A stretch of DNA of 64,000 nt from Primula veris (Eukaryota > Streptophyta > Magnoliopsida > Ericales > Primulaceae), in NCBI GenBank assembly GCA_963682055.1, contig OY821740.1:46644795-46708794 (forward strand). Direction: 5' to 3'. Every line of letters starts with the position of its first letter. Position 1 is the stretch's first letter. The notes under the pieces were generated by a model, which was not told the DNA's origin, ran no database searches, and was given only the letters and a program-made list of their open reading frames with translations. The translations under genes were made by a program, and so were the position numbers. Of the stretch, positions 46,002 through 58,935 are shown one piece after another.

Positions 46002-49000
46002 ATTGATTTATTTGAAACTAGTAGGCTTCAGTTAACTCCAATTCCCCGATTTAGTATCTAAAAGATTTAAGTTTAATCATGCAAATCTTAACACTTATTG
46101 AGCTAAGCATATTTGTTGTGGGGATTTTGTGCACTAACCTATTGGCGTTTTAACATATTAGTTCCACCTACAAAACAAAATTTTCTATTTATGCACCAAG
46201 CTATTTAAACATCAATTTATACATAAACGAGTATAGCTAGTTATCAAAATCCACAATTTTAGGTACCACTCTGAACAATATCAATTAACTAGTACATCTT
46301 ACTTATCTGAAATTCACGGGTGCTTGGAATTTTGGATTATAATGCTGCTAACTAATTGTTCGATTTTGTAAATTGGAGCTCTGTGCAACAGCTAACTCGA
46401 ATAAGCACTAGATAACTAGTGCTTTTGAGTTGAAATTGTAGGCAGTGTACAAATTATTTCATATACTTGTGAAAATTTTATATTATAATGAACTCATTAT
46501 CCAGGTGGAATGCATGAATACTTAAGTTGACAGTGATCAGTTAACGACTTCAATGACATCATCGGTTACCATTATAGCTACTGGTTTTGTTACTGTATCA
46601 TTTTCCCCTGTCCGTTAATTTTTAGGCAACTTTGTTGCTACTGACAAAAGAAATGGTTGTAATAATTGTTACAGGCGGGAGTAGGATGTGCGGGGGGAAA
46701 GGAAGAGGGAGCTAGCTTTTTTTGGAGAAAGTATGGAAAATTGACATTCCTTTTCTACTTCTGATTAAACCACTAGCGACTCTGGCGAGTTCTATATACA
46801 TTTATGGATTAGATATTAATATTTTCTTATTATTTTCCGATACCTTTCCCCAGGTTGGCAATGCACTGGACTTTAATTTTGGTAATCCAGCTTCCATTAG
46901 TGTCCAATCTACTTCTTTTTCTGATTAACCCCCTGACCCGCTTGTGACCTGGTATTCTCCATTCTTTGCTGTTTTATTGGCAGCTAATCTTGTTTATTTA
47001 GGGTGTAATTATTTTCCTTTTCGTACACTAACCTATACAATGTTTAGTAATTAGTCACTAACCTAAGTTTGTTATTCCGTTAGTACACTCCCATTAGTTT
47101 TAGCATATAAGTTAGGCTACTAAATTGATAACCTGACCAATACGTTAGTGTACAAAAGTGATAATTATCAAACCCTAGTGTGTAAAAGTGATCATAACAG
47201 TGTGAGGCTTTACTTTAATTGAGATGGTGTTACCCGGGATTATTGTATTAAGTATTAGAAAGGATTGATTAGTGTGCAAAATTGAAATTTTCTTGTTAGT
47301 TCAGTGTACACAACATTGAAAAGACCTTACTTTCGATTTCTGCTCACTTTTTAATGCTTTATTTGCACCACAGCAAAGCTAAAGGCAGTTTCACATTTAC
47401 TACTTCACCTCACCGAGATTCCGTTGAAAGTAGTGGTAGGCCAGAGGCTCTAGTAGTCTCTGTAGCTAAGGACGAGCAAACCTCTACTTGTAAAAGTGGA
47501 TCTGGCTCACAAGAAGAGGAGATGCATATCATCAGTGTCGAGAGAATGGATGTAGATGACACTGGTGTTTCAGATATTGAAAAAGACCCTGGGAATTTGT
47601 TAACTGCTGAGTTGGATCATGCAAAGGAAAATGTTTGCTCTGATACTAATAAGCATACAAATTCAACTGAAACCCAGTTGAAGTTAGAAGTGAGGAGTCG
47701 AGAAGATTTTATATTAAAAAAAGCTTGCGTTATAGAGGTAAAATTATCTGTTTCTTGGATTCTTTTTGGAAATGTTTCTGTTTAACTTTGAGGCACTCTC
47801 AAAATCTTCTTCACCGCCTCCAAGGTTTAACATAATGCTATAAGCAGGCAAAGCGTAAAAGAGTCACACACTTATCTATCTGTGCCTTTACATCCGCAAA
47901 TCATCATAAATCTCATTGGGATTTCGTCCTTGAAGAAATGGCATGGCTGGCAAATGATTTTGCTCAGGTTGGAATTTTGCTTTCCTACTGTAATTATTAA
48001 TACCACATTTCCTATTAATGTGTTTTTATCTATTTATTAGTTGTGCTTATTGTTTCTATTCATTTTAATATGCATATGTACAGAATATAGATGTACCTTT
48101 CTTTGACCATGCTCACATATGCCTCTCAATAGGAGCGTCTCTGGAAAATCACGGCAGCTGCTCAACTGTGCCAGCATGTTTCTTTTTCTTGTAGAAAGAG
48201 ATTGGCAGAAAAACTTTCATTGTGGGAGCAGAAAAAGGGTGCTCATACTTTATCAGAAGCTGTTATGGATTTTTGGCTTTCAGCAGAGGTATAGTAAGTA
48301 GCGGTATTCTATAGCAACTATTTTCAGAACATGCAAGTGTAAATTGGAATTTAGTTTGATCAAGGATGTTGGATCTAGTCCATTTTATGGTATAACTAGA
48401 AAATATATGTTGAGTTGTTAATTAGTTTAGATTTGCAAGCTTCTTTAGAATTTTACTTTAATTAAAGTCTCAGAGATGCTTGCTTGGATTGCTGCATGGC
48501 TAGAATTATGTAAGTTGTCCGTTTACCATGTAGATAGTTTATGGCTGATTGGCTTCTAATCTATATTTAAGGTGGTTTGTCATTTCATAAGAAAGAAAAA
48601 ACTTTACAAAGAAGCGCAAGAGAAGATATCGTGGTGTCCCTTTTTGACAATTTGCCTTCTTTAGATTGGAAAATGAAAGCGGCTTAGATAAGTGATGAAT
48701 TCTTTTTAATGTGTGCGAAATACTGAATGTACAATTATGTGACCATAGTTATCAAGAGCGAGTGGTTGTCTATATTTTAACTTGTTTATTAAGTTCACTT
48801 GAATCGAAGAGTTATCTATCCCTATTTGCTTCTCTCGCTTGAATTGTTGTCAGTTAATAAAAATTTGAGGAAATAGTTCTTAATTGTGGAATTGGACTGA
48901 ATTGGCACATTTCATTGTAGATGTTTAAATTCTTTATACTATTCATTTATAGTGAAATTACATCTTAAATCTGCCCTTTTCTTATCAAATTCTGTTGGTG

Positions 49001-49800
49001 ACCCCAGTTTTATTTTTAGGGTTTAAAATTATTTAAAGATAAATGCTTCTTATTCTGTTAATATCACAATAAATGCTGCTTAATATGTCAGGACAATTAT
49101 ATGCATTTTTCAATCGATTATGTCACTGTTATGGAGAAAATTGAACATCAAGTCACTGTTATGTCAGTAGTTAAACAAAATCTGGGAATTTTCAGCATTA
49201 AAAATATTCTTAACTGTCTCTGTTAGTTTACATAAATGTCTTAAATTCTTTAGCTCTGAAAAGAGATTGTGACATTCGTATGAGAATCCATAGGTTAATT
49301 GTGAGGAACGCTTTTTTTTTTTCTAATTAATGATAACAAAACTTTATTCTAAATTAATGAAAGAGAGAATTATAATAAAAGTTGGATACGAATAAACATA
49401 CTTCATTCTTTCATAATAAAAGTGGAAACTTTATTTGGAAATTATTTTACAAGTGTTTCTTTCATAAACAAGTCAAAAAAAACTTAATGTCTCCGCTCCT
49501 CGACCCTTGCTAGATTTGCTTCGTCACTACCGATATCTGAAACGAAATTATATAAGCAACGGGATGAGTATTTTCTTGAAAATACTCAGTAGGACTACTA
49601 ACTTAAAGAAACTATAATAAAGTATAACATGAACCGTAACTGCATATAGCTTCCTGCAAAAAAGATGGTTAGGCAAATAACAAGAAAAATATATAATAAA
49701 TATGATGCATGCTCATAATTATTTTACCAATAATGCATAAGTGTCATGTCCTTGAGCCCAAGTTGGTTGTGTAAGGTCTATCCCATTACACGTGGTACCA

Positions 49801-49954
49801 AAAGTCATGCCCCACTCTAGGCAGACCAAACATCGCGAAAAAGGTCATACCCCACTCTAGGTAGACACGTCACACCCCACTCCAGGTGGACATAGTCGCA
49901 GAAAAGTCATACCCCACTCTAGGTAGACAAGTCGCACCCCATCCTGGGTGGACA
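49801..49954 (+). repeat. Tandem array of ~25-45 base units (GTCATACCCCACTCTAGGTAGAC)
   Basis: Five copies of a unit reading approximately 'gtcataccccactctaggtagac', with variants 'gtcacaccccactccaggtggac', follow one another with short spacers. It belongs to the repetitive insertion in the EAF1-like locus; the element's class is not clear. Confidence 0.8.
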
Positions 49955-50455
49955 AAACCTCTCCCAAACCGGGAGGATCAATGCAAATGTCATGCCATGA
50001 TATATCAAATAAGCAAAACACATTCCATAAAGTTTCAGATATGAATCGTTATATACATTTGTTTAATAATAAAACATACCTCAAGTTCGATAATGTAACG
50101 CAAAAGGATATTAAGGCAATATTATAATAACTTTAAGATTTCGAACCCACCTCTAACCGCTAACTGGGCTTGGCTATGTCCTTCGTCACACCCCGACTTA
50201 CGCTTTTATTACCCACTAAATATAGTATTCTTTCTCTTTCTCTTTCTCTTTCTCTTTCTATATATAGTGTTTATATCTTATGATTATAATACTTTAGCAT
50301 AAAGAAACTTTGTAATCTCAATATAATATTATAATCTTTATATAAGGTTATAGGTTTTTTGAAGTATGATGAAGTGTGAGGGGGTGTAGGGGTATATATA
50401 GTGTTGGAAAAGTGACTATGTGTCTTGTGCATTAAATGTGCTGAAGTTTGTTTTC

Positions 50456-51007
50456 AGGACATCTGTCCACTAAAAGCTTCATAGAGAATTCGATATGTGT
50501 CCAAATGGATCATGTGACATATGTCTGAACCGACAAGAGAAAGATCTACAAGTTTCATGTTTTGTACAATTCCTAATTCGTAGGAGAAGTCGGTCTAAAT
50601 TGTCCTACAAGGTGACACATATGCTGTTCTGGAAATTTCAGGACACCTGTTCACTAAAAGATTCATAGAGAATTCGATATGTGTCCAAATGGAGCATGTG
50701 ATATATGTCTGAACCGACAAGAGAAATATCTACAAGTTTCATGTTTTGTACAATTCCTAATTCGTAGGTTAAGTCGGTCTAAATTGTCCTACAAGGTGAC
50801 ACATATGCTGTTCTGGAAATTTCAGGACACCTGTTCACTAAAAGATTCATAGAGAATTCGATATGTGTCCAAATGGAGCATGTGATATATTTCTGAACCG
50901 ACAAGAGAAATATCTACAAGTTTCATGTTTTGTACAATTCCTAATTCGTAGGATTAGTCGGTTTAAATTGTCCTACAAGGTGACACATATGCTGTTCTGG
51001 AATGTTC
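50456..51007 (+). repeat. Three tandem copies of a 184-base unit
   Basis: Units begin at 50456, 50640 and 50824 (AGGACA(T/C)CTGT.CACTAAAAG) and share 'gaattcgatatgtgtccaaatgg', 'gaaccgacaagagaaa' and 'ggtgacacatatgctgttctgg'. They differ at only a few positions, so amplification was recent. Length and head-to-tail order are satellite-like. Alternatively the array is part of a retroelement. Confidence 0.93.
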
Positions 51008-53265
51008 TGATATCATGTTACTAAAATAGCCACAAATATTCTCATATAAGTCCAAATTACTCAAATTTTATATATAACAATTTTATGAAGATTCTAATAT
51101 TAATTATAGAATTTTGAGTGTGTTACATTAATAGTCAGAAGTATGAGGCAATTGAGGTTCGTGCCTGTTGCAAAGTTTAGTGAAGCCAAATTAAGTGGAT
51201 TTAACAATCTAGTAGATGAAAGTTTTGACAATATTGATCAAATGCCGCTTACCTTTAGGACAAAGATCATTATGATGTTATAAAAAGTGTTAGTGTTTGT
51301 TTTGTGCTAAATTAAGTTGTGTGGAATTAATCTTTAAAGCATGATTTTTCTGTGTATATAGGGAACACTGCGAGCAACATTCCATTAGGTTCAGACCGGT
51401 CCTACCCTGTTTTTGACAATAGTTAGTAAAAATTAGTTCTTGTTTGTGTGTCATAACATGTTATATTTAGGTAATATCAGGATCTATCAGAAAGCAGAGC
51501 AATATTTAATAAATAGCTTGTATTCTTAATGAGAAAGAGAAGATTACAGCAAGAAAACTATCTAGTTTACTGCTTGTAAACTTGTACCCCCTCTTTTCCA
51601 TCTTGTTTGCCCATGTTTATTTTTAGTTTTTAGGCTGAAATTTAACTATTTCACCAAATATAATAAAGGGTAGAATGGTTAATTTAACATCCTCGTAAAA
51701 CGTTATAAACATGTCTGTAATTTTTTTAATTGCAAAAATGGTAAACAAAGTAGGACTGATGGATTATGTCTTGTTGGTTCCCCTGAAGTTTAATTCTTTT
51801 GAGGAAATGATGCAATTTAACTGTATGGAAAGAAGCGTTCCTCCTACATGTTTTGTACTTATAACTGTTTTCATATAATTTTTATCCTTGTTTTCCTGCC
51901 ACGTATATTGTATTCCAGATGTTTCAGTGGTTAGTTGTTGTAGTTAAATGTTTTTTTCTATGGCAAGAACTTTAGTTATTTTTGTTTCCTTATATTGTCA
52001 GATGTTTTTGTCAATCTTTCTCTTTTTAGCAATCTTTTGCCTCGGTATTGTTGCTTTGACCAGGAATTGAGGAAAGGAAATGCAATGCAATTATCCAAGA
52101 GAGATTCAGTTCGCGGTGTTCAGGAATATGCTGTAAACTTTCTGAAGTACAATAAATCTTATATTCCGTTTTGCCTACCTGAAGCACCTGTAAAATCCGA
52201 AAGGATCTCTGATTTGGGTACTCAAGGATCATCATGGGAGGAACAGTCTACAGAAGTATGACTTAACATATAGTAATTGTGTATCAGTATTCTATGGTTT
52301 TTCGCTGTTGATCCTTGTATTTTTTTTCCTGTATTCCATCAGTTGATTGATTTTATCAGACTAGCTGATTTTGATTTGTTGCAAAGCTTATTTTGATTAC
52401 CTTCTTGTTTTACTTGGCTTTTGGTTTCATTGAAATGTTGTTTATTTTTTGCAGGAAAACCTATTTTACATGGTGCCACCTGGGGGGTCGGAAACATATA
52501 GGAAAGCCATAGAGTCTCACCTGGAACAAATTGAGGTAAGTTTAGACTCTCTCTCCCTCTCTCTCTTTTTAGATGTAACATTGGTGGGCTGCACCTTCCT
52601 CTCTTTGCTGCTGTTAATAATCCCGAAAAAGACATTTCTGGGGATGGCGATGTTCGTGTCTACAAATACTTGGCACTTATCATGAGTTTTCTTATTTTTC
52701 CATGTTTGTATAGAAAATTGGCAGTAGAATCCAAGAGGGGGTAGAGACTTCTAGTAAAGAAACTCATGTTTTTCCTTGCTTTGGTTTTGTTTGAACTCGA
52801 TATGATTTTGAAATATCTAGCATTATTTGTATTGTTGCAGATGCCTGTTGGACAAAGAGGGCCAGGAAGTCCTTGGTCGTCATTTGAAGAACAGGTTTGT
52901 AAACATCCTTGCATATTTTTATTGGCAGCTTTTTGCATCAAGGATAAGATTATCACATGAAACTTCATATATTTGACGTATTTAGGCCCTCACGGTTCTT
53001 GTACACGATCTGGGTAGTGATGCTATCAACAATTTTTTGCAATACAAGCCAAGTCTGTAAATGAATTTCATATTTATTCCCTTAGTTTAGGGCCTTTGCT
53101 TTAGTCTATTATTGCCGGTAAAAAACGAACTTTTGTAGATAAAGGGTAACCACAGTTTTCCCTTTCAACTATAGGATTGGCATTTTAGGCCACATTGTTA
53201 AGGCTTAAGAAAAGGGGGGAAACTGATTTAATAGATCGTCAAATCAAATTCTCAACAATTAGTAA

Positions 53266-53520
53266 TACTCCCTCCGTTCCACAATATAAGTCCACTACGG
53301 GAAACCACACTTTCTAAGGGAACATAATTATGACAACTCCTTTCCACCCTCTTTCCACTTTTACCCTCATTTTTATTATTGCACATTCTCCTAGAAACAA
53401 TAAAGTATGGGCAAATGTGTAATAATACACAATATTCTTTTCTATTTTAGGAAAGTGGACTTATATTGTGGAACATCCCAAAATAGTATACTGGAATTAT
53501 ATTTTGGAACGGAGGGAGTA
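53266..53520. mobile_element. Stowaway-like MITE inside the EAF1-like SANT intron
   Basis: The ends TACTCCCTCCGTTCCACAAT and (inverted) TACTCCCTCCGTTCCAAAAT are near-perfect, with TA borders. AATATAAGTCCACTACGGG on the left is mirrored by GTGGACTTATATTGTGG on the right. It lies between the broken SANT block and the next exon-like block. Confidence 0.93.
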
Positions 53521-56500
53521 CCAATTTATGAAAATTACGATTTAGACATCATTTTTATATTAACTCAGAATGTTAAGTGTACTGATCAGCAATCTACACA
53601 AAACCATTCAATTAATACAACAGCATTAAAAGTTAAAGAATTATACACCAGCGAATATGGAAAATTTCGTGTACTAACTGTATCGATCATGTTTGTGTCT
53701 AAGCTTTGGATTTTGATAAACTGGTGTACTTAGTACTTACTGTTTAATTTTGTGTAGATTGGTGTCTAAATTTCAAAATTCAATAGTCCTAAATGTTAAC
53801 ATCTAATAAGTTGAATACAAAAGTGATATTATCTTGAAGACAATATTTCTTCATTCGATGAAGTAAACCACACAAAATTTTGAGAATCTTACTTTCTGTA
53901 GCAAATGACATGTTTGTTTCCAATGCTGTTATGTGCAGTGTACATTCCGTAAGCCTAAAGATTGGAGTGAGCACCATAAAGAGTTAATATATAGTAAATC
54001 TGGCGATAGAGTTTATAATGCTGAAGATTCAGGGTCTTCTCAACCTTATCCATCTAGGATTCCTGGCATTCAAAAGGCAATATTCTTTATTTAGAAAATA
54101 TATTGTGTGTTCTTAACATTTCCTCTGCAAACCATGCTATTATTGCTTTATTTTCTGAATTTAAACGTTGTTTGTCATATAGGGAGAAGCAAGGGCATTG
54201 TTTCAGCGGGTGCAGGAGTCAAAACAAGAAGACATGATCAAGTTTCATTTTGAGAAAATCATAGTATTGTCCCAGAAGCTGCATTATATCAAGATGCAGG
54301 TATATCTGCAGTCTGAAAGATATAACTTTATAGTTGAATAATAATTTGGTTTATTGTCATATATCACCTCTTTAACCATCATCGTGGTAGGGCTAGTTGT
54401 CCTGTTATGCGAAATGTACAAGGTAGACTTAGTTGGAAGGGTATTCTGTTGGGGTGTGCACGAGGAACAAGAAGTGCAAAAAAGGTTTACCTTAGTTATT
54501 ATTTGATTGATGAATGAAAAAAAATGTAGTTTGATTTTAATTAGGTTTGAAAGAATTATCATAGTTTTCTAGTAGTTTTGCCTCCAAAACCTAAAGAAAT
54601 TTTTGGGGTGTGCAGGTCGTCAAAAGGGCCTTCTGGGTCAAGAGAATCCCAAGTTTCAATACATGAGATTTGGAACACCAGTATTAATAACAGTGAACCA
54701 TTAACTGCATCTGCATTTGTTCCCATTAATTTGATAATTTCTTGCTGTCGACTTCATAACGATTCTACAGAATTCGTCCTTTTTTGGGTTCTAATATTAG
54801 GAAACGGATTTTGAAGATTGCATTTCTTAGAAGAGTACTTAAAAGAAAGACAAGGCAACTGAGTTTTTTGGATGCTCATGTTCGCATATGTTATCATTTT
54901 AGGGATCCTCTGATGCTTGTATCAGTTTATGTCTGCTGATGGTGTATTCAATATATGCTCATAATTGTCTGTCGTAATTGCACTTTTTGCATATTTTCTA
55001 CTGGTTTGTTATTTTTCATGATTACGGTTTCCTTTCTTGTTTTATGATTTCTGAAGAAGAATGAGAACCAGAAGCAGAAACCTTACCAGCATCATAGTTC
55101 TCATGTGCTAGCTCTTTCCCAAGTTTGCCCAAATTATATTAATGAAGGACCTATACCAACGTAAGTTTGGTATTTGTTTTATGGCTAAATTTGTCCTTTG
55201 ACATGCTTGAATGCTTTTATATCTAAATTATATTCGTGTGTAGGCCCCTTGAACTTGTTGATGCACCTGTTTTTAGCACTGATGTTCTTTCTGGTAGATA
55301 CCAAGGAACTCATGTTGCTGGTTTAGGATTACCAAATCATGGGAATGCCACATCTTTTCACTTGACTTCCTGCCAACTCCTCAATTAGGTAATTGCTATT
55401 TGATTTCATGTTAGTATGTTTTCTCTGAAATTGTTTCTTATTTTTCCCCTGTTTGTTGATCTAACTATCACGAATTTGGATAATGCACACTAATTTTTCA
55501 CGTTTTATGTTCGATACTCTAACCTAATGTAAATTGAAAATAGATAAGTTTTTGGTTTGGTACAATTCTAGAGGCTTAATTACCAACAAGTGTTACTAAC
55601 CAAAATTTCAAATTGTATTTCATGAAGACAGTAGCGGCTGAAGCAGTTGACTAATCAGACTTTTTTTTTTACATAATTTGTATCCTAATATCGAAAAAAA
55701 TTGCTCCTAAAAACTTTACTCCTCCAATATTTCTCCAGAATCTTAGAATCAATAACATTGTAACTTTTAGAATAAAAGCGAATGAGAAAAATGAAGAGAA
55801 AAAATTGACCATCCTTTGTGTCACCTCCTACTCCTGTCCACAATTTTCAGTCAAGCAAAACCACAAAATATTCAATACTAACCAGACGAGGAAAGTATGA
55901 CAAATTAACCTAGCATCAGATTTGGTTGCACTAATAGAAAATGCAATCCCGGGTACTTTCCATACCTATTATATATGTAAATAGTAAATACACACATAAT
56001 TAACACATAAGCATTGCCCCTTCTCTCGTTAACCACCACCAACAGACGTCGCTGCTCCAGACACCTCAGCACCTCCCTCGATCCGCCACCAGTATTCTCC
56101 CCTACAAGGCTACAACCTCCTCCGACCGTAACAGTTACAAGACATCTCCTCCCATCACATCCAACTCCACGCTGTCACCTCCAGTCTCTCGTTAACCCTG
56201 AGTTGCATAGACTATCCAGTCGTGTGTGCTTACTGCTATGATGTAATTCTTTCTCCATATCTTTATGCCTAATACAGGTATTTTTCTAGTATGGAGTTCA
56301 ATGGCCTAACTTTCTCCGATCCTAGGGTAGAGTAAATATTAAATTAGAAATTGTATGTTTTCCATATTCCGTGTTTTCTCCTGTTGCAAATTCAGAAAAA
56401 TATTGCTGATTTTATTTTACTAGTTGTTCTGTTGCATTGCCTGCACGGATTCTAGACCATCATAGGCAAATGATGGCGCCAGATCATCAAATGGCGGCCA

Positions 56501-56568
56501 CTCTAGGTAATTTCCAAGGGGTCCCTCCTCCTGCAGACCAGAGTGGTAATTTCTCAAAACAGACCTAG

Positions 56569-58935
56569 TCTCCATCTTCTCGAACACATCCTTTCCATCA
56601 CCTTCGAAATCCTAATCCTCTCTCCATCCCTCAAAACCAAACCTATGCTATTTTCTTTGCGAAAGAGAGGCAAAATTACATTTACAACAACAATTGGCTG
56701 CATCCAATGGAATGATAGGGGAATTAGATTTTGTATTCCAGCAACGAAAAGTAAAAATTGGTACAATAGCATGACAGGGGATTTTGTACATTTAGCGTAC
56801 CAGATTGTGAAAAAAATTGTAGGTTGGGTACCATTTAAATACAGAAACCCTATATTATATAAACCATTCTATTATATGATTTTTATTGTATTTTTTGGAC
56901 ACTGTTCCATCAGAAATTTCTATCAGTTTTGCCCCATGTCGTGTATAAAAGCGAAGCAAGTCGTTGATTTGGTTTACAAATTAGAATTTTTGTTACTCCT
57001 ATATATTAGTGGATGAAATTGTTATTTACCCCAAACTTGTACCCGTTGCCTACTAAAAAGGTACTTGGTGCTCTATCTTATCGATGTAAAAGAAGTGAGT
57101 TTTGATTTAAGTACAACACAGCAACACTAGATAAAAAAGTAGATGACATTTCTCTGACACCACCCGACATACTAAGAATCTCGAAACCAATAAAAGCCTT
57201 CTGCAAACTCATGGTCTAACTGTCCGTTGAGGTTTCCCTCATTGATTGAACTTGTATATAGGGCGTTTGCTTATAAATGATTTTGTTTTCCATAAACTAG
57301 GAACAATTTGGACTGATGTTTGTTCAGGAGCAGAAGGGCTACTCATTCGCCCCATAATGGTCTTGTTATACTAAGGACGCGGTGTTGTTATATATAGTAC
57401 TGTTGGCTTAGAAAATGCAGCAGGTTAAGAGACTGTGATAGAGGTACATGGATTGAGGTTGCATTTATCCTTTTGTAATATCTTCCCTCGGTTCAATTCT
57501 CTTAGTCTAAATAACATCTTTTGACCTGGCTGGAGGGGAATTATTTATCTGTCCCCCATAGATTAGCTCATGTAACGTTTCCCTTTTGTATGCAAGGGGG
57601 AAACGAAGTAACAATGGCCAGAGGTTTATTTGTCAAAATTTGTAAATACATGGATAAAGGTAATGTAGATATAGTGTATAAAGTACCATCTGTCATCGCG
57701 CAGTTGTATCTAAAAGCAAATTTTTACTTTGTTTTGACTTGTGGTATTATTGACTACCCCTGCTTGTAAGATTTACCAACGGCAGTGGCAAAGGAATGTG
57801 AATCCATTATATGTACAAAAATGTCTGCTGTTTTTTGCTTCATTTTTTGAAAGGAGCCTGCTGCTTGTTTTCAAGTTGTCCTCCCACATTTTGAATTTTT
57901 GACAATTGGCACTTCTTTTTTGAACTCAAGAGACCTTGCTTATGTATTCCTCGTTTTTACTTTACCAAGCAATTTGATGACAATTTTTTTCAAACAACTC
58001 TTGGAACTTTGATCAGATTTCTGTGTATGTTTAGCTTTCCGGTCTGTAAGGGCTCCCAAGATTATTCAAAAAAAAATCCCAGCGAAACAATAATAAACGT
58101 GTCTGAAAATGTGTTCCGACTGGACTCCTGCACAGGCTTAGTTTGGCCTCGTTTACAAAGAAGTCGAGTTTGAACAAAATTTAATGGCTTGTTCAGTAAA
58201 CAAACCGAGCTTGAAAAGAGTGGGGCTTGGCTCTACTTGTGTAAATCCCTAACTCGGAGTAACTTGTATCATTAATTTTGGTTTAACACCGTGATACAAC
58301 TGGCATGCTCATGAATCTTGGTACATACATTTGTGCGGTTCTGCCATTAAAAAAAACTGTATATCTGGATTTCAGGTAGCCTATAAATCTCAATACACTC
58401 AACTATTCCCGCTTTGGTGGATCCATTGTACTACCTTGAAGTCTATTTAAATATACAAAGTTTTATAAAATCATAAATTGTTATCAACAACATTGCACAC
58501 TAATGAACCAAACAATAGCCGTAAAAAGGAACTGTCACGATGGAATTTGAGAAGAAAACCAAGTACATAAGTGAAGTTATTAGAAAGACGCTGAACTTTT
58601 TCTTGACAAGATATATACAATGGATGTAATATGATTCACATGGAAACAAGTCAAAAATAGAGGCAAAACCATCAGAAAGCAGCTTCTATTAATTAATCGG
58701 GTGCGTATATCATCATTACTGATACCTAAAAGGCTAAATAAAACTCATTATTACTAATATTATAGTCACGTTACCATACATACATAGCTTTTAAATACTA
58801 CACTATGTTTTCATTCACCTCAAAAATAAAATGAAAGAGAAACAGGAAGTGATGTTACCATCGTCAAACTGCATGAAAAAAACAAATAACTTGGCACATA
58901 ATTAACATTTATTTTCTTAAGAGAGGGTGTTGCAT
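56569..58935. other. Intergenic region between the EAF1-like locus and the receptor kinase
   Basis: Open frames at 56543-57016 and 57521-57769 show no recognisable domain or splice context. The 58.4-58.9 kb part is likely the 3' flank of the minus-strand kinase gene. I see nothing else that can be supported. Confidence 0.45.

Larger units (their letters stand above)
48289..52063. other. Expanded intron of the EAF1-like locus holding repetitive insertions
   Basis: This gap separates the HSA block from the next homologous block and contains the repeat-rich insertion at roughly 49440-51130. Outside that part the sequence is AT-rich, with no coding block. A (TTTCTC)n run lies at about 50229-50258. 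Confidence 0.55.
46697..56568 (+). pseudogene. Decayed EAF1-like gene (NuA4 HAT complex scaffold; HSA and SANT remnants)
   Basis: Exon-like blocks in order match plant EAF1. They are 46697-46731 (RKRELAFF, remnant of a RRRELEFLEKG-type block); 46855-46927 (NALDFNFGNPASISVQSTS, then a stop instead of a donor); 47374-47737 (KAKGSFTFTTSPHRDSVESS .. KACVIE); 47848-47967 and 48133-48288 (HSA domain, SHWDFVLEEMAWLANDFAQ, ERLWKITAAAQLC); 52064-52255; 52455-52535; 52714-52772; 52841-52894 (MPVGQRGPGSPWSSFEEQ); 52986-53062; 53939-54076; 54183-54299; 55057-55160; 55244-55389; and 56446-56568 (HHRQMMAPDHQM). In the SANT block the NWELI-type segment is missing, the donor is lost and a stop follows (LQYKPSL*). 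The large exons between the IQEGVETS and MPVGQ blocks and most of the Gln-rich C-terminus are absent. Intact EAF1 proteins are about 2000 aa; the blocks here sum to about 600. It is probably a dead paralogue, though the HSA part could still be transcribed. Confidence 0.82.

Noticed and set aside
56014..56241. Pro/Ser-rich 75-residue open frame
   Set aside because: It is a C-rich low-complexity patch with no recognisable domain or splice context.
56543..57016. 157-residue open frame after the EAF1-like locus
   Set aside because: AT-rich composition with no motif; it probably stays open by chance.
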